Shown here: positions 57,374-64,000 of the stretch, piece after piece | Position numbering within the stretch: the first letter of the stretch is position 1 | How the letters are laid out: the number at the start of each line of letters is the position of its first letter | NCBI RefSeq assembly: GCF_002288925.2 | Contig: NW_022098057.1 | Location: 64,719,641 to 64,783,640, forward strand | Length of the DNA: 64,000 nucleotides | Reading direction: 5' to 3' | Source: Delphinapterus leucas | Lineage: Eukaryota; Chordata; Mammalia; Artiodactyla; Monodontidae | Made by a program: the position numbers and the translations under genes | Notes under the pieces: model-generated | Told to the model about the DNA's origin: nothing | Databases searched by the model: none | Seen by the model: only the letters and a program-made list of their open reading frames with translations

Positions 57374-59340
57374 ATGGCCTCTAAGTATTTAAGTGAAAGA
57401 AAGAGCTGCTCATCTCTCACTTTAAATCAAAAACTAGAAATGATTATTATGGTTAGTGAGGATGGCATGTCGAAAGCAGAGATAGGCCGAAAGCTAGGCC
57501 TCTTGCTCCAAACAGTTAGCCAGGTTATGAATGCAAAGGAAAAGTTCTTGAAGGAAATTAAAAGTGGTACTCCAGTGAACACAAGAATGATAAAGTGAAA
57601 CAGGCTTACTGCTGATATGGAGAAAGTTTTAGTAGTCTGGATGGAAGATCAGACCAGCCACAACAGTTCCTTAAGCCAAAGCCTAATCCAGAGCAAGGGC
57701 CTAACTCTCTTCAATTCTATGAAGGTTGAGAGACGTGAGGAGGCTTCAGAAGAAAAGCTTGAATCTAGCAGATGTTGGTTTATGAGGTTTAAGGAAAGAA
57801 GCTGTCCTCATAACATAAAAGTACAAGGTGAAGTTGCAAGTGCTGATATAGAAACTGCAGTAAGTTATTCAGAAGATCTAGCTGATAATGAAGGTGGCTA
57901 CACTATACAAGATATTTGCAATGGAGACAAAACAGCCTTCTGTTGGAAGAAGATGCCATCTAGGACTTTCGTAGCTTAGGAGGAGAAGTCAGTGCCTGGC
58001 TTCAGAGCTTCAAAAGACAGGCTGACTCTCTTGTTAGGGGCTAATGCAGTTGGTGACTTTAAGTTGAAGATAAAGCTCATTTACCATTCTGAAAATCCTA
58101 GGACCCTTAAGAATTATGCTGCGCCTGTGCTCTATAAATGGAACAACAAAGCCTGGATGACAGCACATCTGTATACAACATGGTTTACTGAACAGTTTAA
58201 GTCCTGTTGAGAAAAATTGCTCAGAAAAAAGATTCCTTTCAAAATAGTACTGCTCATTGACAATGCACCTGGTCCCCCAAGAGCTTGGATGGAGAAGTAC
58301 AATGAGATTAATGTTGTTTTCGTGCCTGCTAACACAACATCCATTCTGCAGCCCATGTACAAGGAGTAATTTTGACTTTCAAGTCTTATTATTTAAGAAA
58401 TACATTTTGAGGCCAATGAAGGATCCTTGTGGTAAAGGAAATGTTCTGTACCTTGGTCGTATCAATGTTGATTTTCCGATTGTGAGATTATACTATATTT
58501 TTACAAGATGTTACCAATGGGTGCACAGAACATCCATGTATTATTTCTTACCGTTGAATGTGAATCTACAATTATCTTTACAAAAAAAAAAACCTTAAAA
58601 AGAAGAAATAAATTTGTAGGGCTATAGCTGTCATAGACAGTAATTCCTCTGATGGATCTGGGCAGACAATTGAAAACCTTATGGAAAGGATTCACCATTC
58701 TAGATGCCATTAAGAACATTTGTGATTCATAGGAAGAGGTAAAAAATATCAACATTAATAGGAGTTTGGAAGAAATTGATTCCAACCCTCACGGATGACC
58801 TAAGGGGTTCAAGACTTCACTAGAGGAAGTAACTGCAGTTGTGGTGGATGTAGCAAGAAAACTAGAATTAGAAGTGGAGCCTGAAGATGTGACTGAATCA
58901 CTGCAATCTCATGATAAAACATTAATGGATGAGGAGATGTTTCTTATGGATGAGCAAAGCAAAATGGTTTCTTGAAATAGAATCTACTCTTGGTGAAGAT
59001 GCTGTGAAGACTGTTGAAATTACAACAGAGGATTTAGAATAGCACATAAACTTAGTTGATAAAGCAGTGGCAGGGTTTGAGAGGATAGACTCCAGTTTTG
59101 AAAATTCTACTGTGGGTAAAATACTTTCGAACAGCATTGCATACTACAGAGATATTGTTTGGGAAAGGAAAGAGTAATCTATGCAGCAAACTTCATGGCT
59201 GTCTTATTTTAAGAAATTGCCACAGCCCTGCCCATCCTTCAGCAACCACCACCCTGATCAGTCAGCAGCTATCAGCACTGAGGCAAGACTGTCCACCAGC
59301 AAAAGATTATGACTTGCTAAAGTGTAAGATGGTGGTTAGC
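57374..59340 (+). pseudogene. Tigger1 transposase (DDE, TIGD1-like), broken
   Basis: Encodes the pogo-family transposase that domesticated TIGD genes derive from. The start [12 protein letters not shown] at 57374 gives the N-terminal helix-turn-helix DNA-binding part ([32 protein letters not shown]). A deletion then makes a stop at 57596-57598. The frame 57617-57979 carries the second DNA-binding part and the first DDE region ([18 protein letters not shown]). Frame 57992-58210 follows. The second acidic site is kept (CTCATTGACAATGCACCTGG near 58252). The third is lost to a small deletion (CAGCCCATGTACAAGGAG near 58350). The C-terminal part is in pieces to about 59340. An L1 fragment sits inside. 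It is the transposon copy, not host TIGD1. Confidence 0.92.
58408..58602 (+). mobile_element. 5'-truncated old-type L1 3' end inside Tigger1
   Basis: A 195 bp insertion in sense orientation with L1M-type 3'UTR text (TACTATATTTTTACAAGATG near 58490, GTGAATCTACAATTATCTTT near 58559) and an A-rich tail. It is flanked by 13 bp duplications AAGAAATACATTT (58395-58407) and AAGAAATAAATTT (58603-58615). Removing it restores continuous transposase sequence. Confidence 0.88.
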
Positions 59341-59559
59341 ACTTTTTAACAATAAGGTATTTTAAAATTGTTATGTACGTTGTTCTTTTAGACATAAGGC
59401 TATTACATACTTAATAGACTACAGTATAGTGTAAAACATAATTTTTATATGCATTGGGAAACCAAGAAATTTGTGTTACTCGCTTTTGTTGTGATATTCA
59501 CTTTATTGTGGTGGTCTGGAACTGAACCTGCAATCTCTCTGAGGTATGCCTATACATAG

Positions 59560-59870
59560 GATTGGAATTATCTTGTCATAGGGTAGGTAAATTTTTGGTT
59601 TTATAAGAAACTGCAACACTTTTTTCTGAAGCAATTGTACCATTTTACGCTCACCAACAAATGTATGAGACTTCCAGTTATGGGAATCTTAGCCTTTGGT
59701 AGATGTGTAGTGACATATCATGGTGGTTTAATTTGCATTTTCCTCATAAATATAAGTTTAAGTATTTTTTCCTGTGGTTACTGGCCTTTGTGTCTATTAA
59801 AATATTTTGCCCATTTTTAAATTGGGTTGTCTTTTTATTATTGAGTTGTATTTTTTAAAAATTATTTTTA
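59560..59870 (-). mobile_element. Old L1 fragment, antisense
   Basis: Antisense L1 ORF2 C-terminal text: CAATTGTACCATTTTACG near 59632, GGTGGTTTAATTTGCATTTT near 59723, and TTTTGCCCATTTTTAAATTG near 59806. Short and strongly diverged. Confidence 0.75.
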
Positions 59871-59879
59871 TTTTTCCTG

Positions 59880-60105
59880 CTTCCTATTAAAGTGTAAACA
59901 CTTAATATATTATCTTATTCATCTTTCACAAAAACCTGATAAAATAGGTGTTGTTATCTCCATTTTAGGTATGAGGAAGCTAAGGTCTATGTCTGTTAAG
60001 TGACTTACCCATGGTCTCATAAGCAATGAATGATAGGACTCTGATACAGGGGTGTCTAGCAGTAAAATCTTATGCATTTAACTACTACATTATACTACAA
60101 ATAGT
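59880..60105 (-). mobile_element. MIR SINE, antisense
   Basis: Reverse-orientation MIR: TAGGTGTTGTTATCTCCATT near 59946, GAGGAAGCTAAGGTCT near 59971, GTGACTTACCCATGGTCTCA near 60000. Confidence 0.82.
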
Positions 60106-60576
60106 AAATAGTATGGGACTTCATGTGAGAAAGAGGTCTCTGTGGGCTGAGAGGGCTAAGATAAGTGGAAATAATGGATTTTGATGAACAACTGAAATTT
60201 AGATAGCCATGTATTTAGTAGTAGGTGTGGGTGGGGTGTAGACATTTATAAAAATACCTCCATGAAAAAGACAAATATATACCTATTTGGAGTAATAATA
60301 AAGAGATAGATCAGAAATTGACCTTCACGTTCTAAGAATATTTGAAGCCAGAAATTTTAACAAGTAATTTCTGAGATTCACAGTGCATTACAACTTATAA
60401 GAAATAAGTTGTAACTTCTTTATTCTTTAAATATTACTCTGTGTCCTCTACTGCTAAAATGGTTTGGCTTACACAACTGTGAATTAATAAAGTATTGATT
60501 TTACTTAATACTTTTATTTAATGGGCATTTAAAAAAATTGGGTACTACTGTTCTTGAAATAAGTTGGGTCCAGTTT
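60106..60576. other. Single-copy DNA, no gene seen
   Basis: AT-rich stretch without a recognised feature. Confidence 0.55.
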
Positions 60577-60591
60577 AGAACCATAGGATAT

Positions 60592-60954
60592 ATATATATT
60601 TTTAAATAAATTTATTTATTTATTTATTGGCTGCATTGGGTCTTCGTTGCTGTGTGCAGGCTTTCTCTAGTTGCGGTGAGCGAGGGCTACTCTTCGTTGC
60701 GGTGCACGGGCTTCTCATTGCGGTGGCTCCTCTTGTTGTGGAGCACAGGCTCTAGGCACACGGGCTTCAGCAGTTATGGCACGTAGGCTCAGTAGTTGTG
60801 GCTCGCGGGCTCTAGAGCACAGGTTCAGTAGTTGTGGCACACAGCCTTAGTTGCTCTGCTGCGGCATGTGGGATCCTCCCAGACCAGGGCTCAAACCCGT
60901 GTCCCCTGCGTTGGCAGGCAGATTCTTAACCACTGCGCCGCCAGGGAAGTACCC
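60592..60954 (-). mobile_element. CHR-1-type SINE, antisense
   Basis: A full-length copy with the longer body of the CHR-1 type; head at the right (complement of CCACTGCGCCGCCAGGGAAG) and an AAATAAATAAA-type tail at the left. A 15 bp target-site duplication AGAACCATAGGATAT (60577-60591) / AGAACCACAGGATAT (60955-60969) has one difference. Confidence 0.94.
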
Positions 60955-60969
60955 AGAACCACAGGATAT

Positions 60970-61821
60970 TTTAACTTAAGAAATTAGGACAACTTCAGCG
61001 ATTATAGAACGGTAAGGATGGTAGGGCATTTAAGTTAGCTCAGTTCTGTGGCTGAACTCCTGAGAGAGATTCTAGGAGAGATTCAAAGTCCTGTCAGAAG
61101 TTCAGGGAGGAGAATCATATAGATGTATAAAGCTCTGTGGTGGAGGCCCGTAAACAATGGTACTTTTTTTTCCGGTATATTTAGTGATAGCCCTCTATTC
61201 CCATTTTAAAGCAGTGCAAGAATTTCTCCTTTGGTAGTTCTGCTTTGCAGTTACCCATCTGGTTGGTGGTTCATGCTCTGAGCTAGTAAGTAGTATAACT
61301 TAAGAAAAATGCAGCTGAATCTTTCTGTTAATTTGAATGAAACTAATTTCACATAAATTATTCTGTTCTTTTTATGCTCTTCAACCCTTTGTGACATTTT
61401 AGGGCTTGGATTTTTTTTGTTAATCCATGTCTACTTCTACTATTAGATGCCTATGATTCTTTCCCTGGCATTGTGCTCAGTAAGTGCATATCCTGTGAGG
61501 CTATGTGTGTGCTGAGAAGACTTGAGTTCAACTTAAGGACAACTGACAGAGGGGGCCTTGTTTGTGCTCTGAGCTATGTGATTTTAAAATAAAGTGATTA
61601 GAGGAATGAGGTATAAGGGAAGAAAGGTGGTCAGACATCAATTAAGAAAAACCTCACCCATCTCTTTTGCTTCTGGCTGATGTTAAGTTGGTAAGCAGGT
61701 AAAGCTGCCTGTTCTTCTGTCACTCTGTGTGTATTCTTATCAGTGTTTATATAATATTGCAATTAAAGTCCACTGGACTGCATTATTTGGAGAATAAAGC
61801 CAACTGGTTGAATTTCCTATG
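60970..61821. other. Single-copy DNA, no gene seen
   Basis: Nothing recognised between the SINE and the next L1 target site. Confidence 0.55.
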
Positions 61822-61833
61822 ATCATTGTTTTA

Positions 61834-62167
61834 TTTTTATTATTTTTTTAACATCTTTATTGGAGTATAATTGCTTTACAATGGTGTGTTAGTTTCTGCT
61901 TTATAACAAAGTAAATCAGCTATACATATACATATGTCCCCATATCTCTTCCCTCTTGCATCTCCCTCCCTCCCACCCTCCCTATCCCACCCCTCTAGGT
62001 GGTCACAAACCACTGAGCTGATCTCCCTGTGCTATGCGGCTGCTTCCCACTAGCTATCTATTTTACATTTGGTAGTGTATATATGTACATGCCACACTCT
62101 CAGTTCATCCCAGCTTACCGTTCCCCCTCCTCGTGTCCTCAAGTCCATTCTCTACATCTGCGTCTTT
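61834..62167 (-). mobile_element. 5'-truncated L1 3' end with target-site duplication
   Basis: 334 bp of the younger L1 3'UTR in minus orientation, closely matching 38640-38960. The tail is at the left (interrupted T run around 61834-61850). The target-site duplication is 12 bp ATCATTGTTTTA at 61822-61833 and 62168-62179, perfect. The divergence from the 38628 copy is small. Confidence 0.93.
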
Positions 62168-62179
62168 ATCATTGTTTTA

Positions 62180-64000
62180 AAGGAACTTACACATCTGAAC
62201 CTGAGAGAGGTCCATTTGAAAATAGGTCCAAATTTTTTCATATTGTCAAATTCCTACATAGAGGACATTATAGCTCCATGTGGGGACATTAAAATTTTTC
62301 TTTGGTGTTATTATCAAGGTAAAATGGCTTCTTTATGAATCAGAGTCACCTATGAAAACTAAAACAATGGTAGATATGTGAGCAAAATTGGCACTTAGGC
62401 ATTCTGTTGTATTGACTTTTATAGAAGTTGCAAGCAAATTATTTTGTTGCTTACACATGAGCTAATATTCCTTTAGTGACTGCAGTTTTCTCTTTCTGGA
62501 GTTCACTTCTTATATGGAGCACATTTTTACTGCTTGTATTATTCAAGAGGCTTAAGACAGCCCTTATATTAAACTTGAAATACTCTATCTCCAAAGTTTA
62601 TCCAAGAACTAGAATGATGAACTTAATCTCTGCAATTTTGCAATTAGCGTATTAACTTAAGTACTATTTTTGGTATCACTGTGCTCTGCAAGTCATCTAG
62701 TTTAATGTGTTTCCTTTTGTAGGATTTTATTAGAGCATAGCAATTGGAACACAAAATAAACATTAAAATTAGACTTTTCTTTGTGCTTGCATTTGGTTAT
62801 AAGGAAAACTTTTTCCATTTGCCATTTTTATCCTTTTAAAAAGTGTTCCTTAAAATGAGTGGAATTAAGGATTTTGTATTTTAAAGGAGCAATGTGTCAA
62901 TATGAATAGAAGCACTTATCCAAATAGATTCTCTAGAAGGATAATTCTTAATTTTTGTAGAAGTGTGCACTGTGAAAAAACGAGGAATCAGGTTCTGTAT
63001 TTTCAGCTTTTTCTTGACAAATACTGGTGTTGTAAATTATCCAGCTGTTCCTCTTCTGTATAGATTTGTAGAACTCATAGTGATTTATAGGTCTAGAGTG
63101 CAGCTGCTGAAAGTCATTTATTCTCAGTTCTGTATTAAATCCATCATATACAAATACATTAGCATTCAATACATAGCTCAAGGACTTAAGACATTTATTC
63201 CCTTCTGAGTTGCTGTCCTGAAAATATTTGTAGGCTATACTGAAAGAGCATCCAGAAATTACTGGGTTGATATGTACTTTTAGAAGGGATCCTTTTAGTA
63301 TTTTTATTTAGAGTATTTGAAATCCACTCATTTATTGATACAAAAGGAACAGTCAAAATGAGTCTTCTTGTCAACATTAACAGATTGGTAATACTAATGT
63401 GCTTACTTTTGACAAATTAGGACCTCAGCTTGGTCTGCTCATTTGCCGCTCCTGCCATATGTCTGCTATTCAGATATGTTTGTATTTCAGAAACTTAATT
63501 AATTGCAGTTTTTTTTTGAGGAGCCACTGTTTGAAAATAAGTAAGGGAAATTTTCACATCTACTTTAGTTCTTTCTTTTCTACCTGAAGACATCTATTCC
63601 TCCTTTAGGTGAATAGGAACTGATTTGACCAATAGTATAATTATAGAGTTTATAAAGATCAGTGTGTGTATTGCTTGCTTATTTTTTTTTTTTACAACAC
63701 TCATGCTGTTCACAAAATTTTGTTGCAAATTTGAAATGTCCTCATTGTTTGAGAATGATGGTATTTCTCAAAAATGTATGTCAAGATATCTATTCAGGGA
63801 ATGTGATTTTCTCTTTATTATCTATTAATGTTAAATAAAGCATAGCTCTTGTTTCTTCTCTTTTAATCCTCCCCATGTACATTTTCACGTTAATTTTCCT
63901 TAATATAATTCTGGACAGGTCACTTGTTTCTCAAAAGCTTTAATTGACACCAACATTTTGTTATATGAATTACAAAATGGTTAACTTGATCCTCAAAGAG
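62180..64000. other. Single-copy AT-rich DNA, no gene seen
   Basis: About 1.8 kb with no recognised repeat, exon or RNA gene. Open frames here (62948-63208 on both strands, 63195-63377, 63399-63587, 63625-63828) are short, AT-driven and without splice context. Confidence 0.5.

Larger units (their letters stand above)
57226..59551 (+). mobile_element. Tigger1 (pogo-type) DNA transposon, left end missing
   Basis: Most of an autonomous-type Tigger1 in plus orientation, from AACTTAATTGATAAATG near 57239 to the right inverted repeat GAGGTATGCC at 59541-59550. The left few hundred bases with the other inverted repeat are absent; L1 sequence stands there instead. It carries a transposase pseudogene and an inserted L1 tail (58408-58602). 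Related to the MITE at 15832, whose right end has the same sequence type. Confidence 0.93.

Noticed and set aside
57374..59340. Host TIGD1-like gene
   Set aside because: Frames are broken, an L1 is inserted, and the sequence is bounded on the right by a Tigger1 inverted repeat; it is a transposon copy.
1..64000. CRISPR array, bacterial-type operon, phage or defence system
   Set aside because: No regularly spaced identical repeats with unique spacers, no ribosome-binding-site-led genes and no compact gene clusters; everything points to mammalian nuclear DNA.
1..64000. Undescribed biological system
   Set aside because: I looked for one and found only known classes of transposable elements, simple repeats and one exon-like segment. 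The deleted L1 and the minisatellite are the nearest to something new, and both need genome-wide searches before any such claim.

Overview
This is mammalian nuclear DNA, almost certainly from a cetacean (whale or dolphin) or a very close relative. The main evidence is four sites carrying tRNA-Glu-related CHR-type SINEs (head GGGCTTCCCTGGTGGCGCAG on the minus strand), the palindromic cetartiodactyl mariner MITE, L1 families of cetartiodactyl type, and no BovB, Bov-tA or pig PRE1 elements. There is no bacterial-style gene, operon, CRISPR array or intact protein-coding gene. About two thirds of the window is transposon sequence of very different ages, and the rest is AT-rich single-copy DNA. The only host-gene-like signal is one exon-like segment on the plus strand at 12969-13066. 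With the strong antisense bias of L1 copies between 3.5 and 50 kb, it would fit an intron of a plus-strand gene, but this is inference.

Layout. 0-1 kb: 3' end of a plus-strand L1 cut by the window edge. 1-3.5 kb: single-copy DNA with L2 scraps. 3.5-12.4 kb: an old minus-strand L1 interrupted by a nearly complete minus-strand L1 (3958-9838), then a GC-rich minisatellite (11345-12165) between L1 fragments. 12.4-15.75 kb: single-copy DNA with two MIRs and the exon-like segment. 15.75-23.3 kb: an almost full-length old minus-strand L1 whose 3'UTR carries a Tigger1 MITE, itself hit by two truncated L1s and one SINE. 23.3-25 kb: an L1 fragment and an L2. 26.2-31.2 kb: a plus-strand ERV-L provirus with an MLT2-like 5' LTR, two MER5A insertions, a decayed pol region and no visible 3' LTR. 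31.2-38.6 kb: the longest stretch free of recognised LINE-1, with an inverted MIR pair.

38.6-49.8 kb: two abutting minus-strand L1s, the first full length with a CpG-rich 5'UTR, the second with two internal deletions and a 2.5 kb 5'UTR. 49.8-50.05 kb: an L1 fragment split by an 80 bp mariner palindrome. 51.25-51.7 kb: a SINE inside a SINE, each with its own target-site duplication. 51.8-57.2 kb: two decayed plus-strand L1s and another SINE. 57.2-59.55 kb: a Tigger1 (pogo-type) transposon with a broken transposase and an L1 tail inserted in it. 59.5-64 kb: an L1 scrap, a MIR, a SINE, a short L1 with a 12 bp target-site duplication, and single-copy DNA.

No genes here work together as a pathway. 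What can be read is the order of insertions, recovered from nesting and target-site duplications. Every transposon reading frame I examined is interrupted, so none looks mobile. Family names are from recognition by eye, and element edges without a stated duplication are good to about 10-50 bases.
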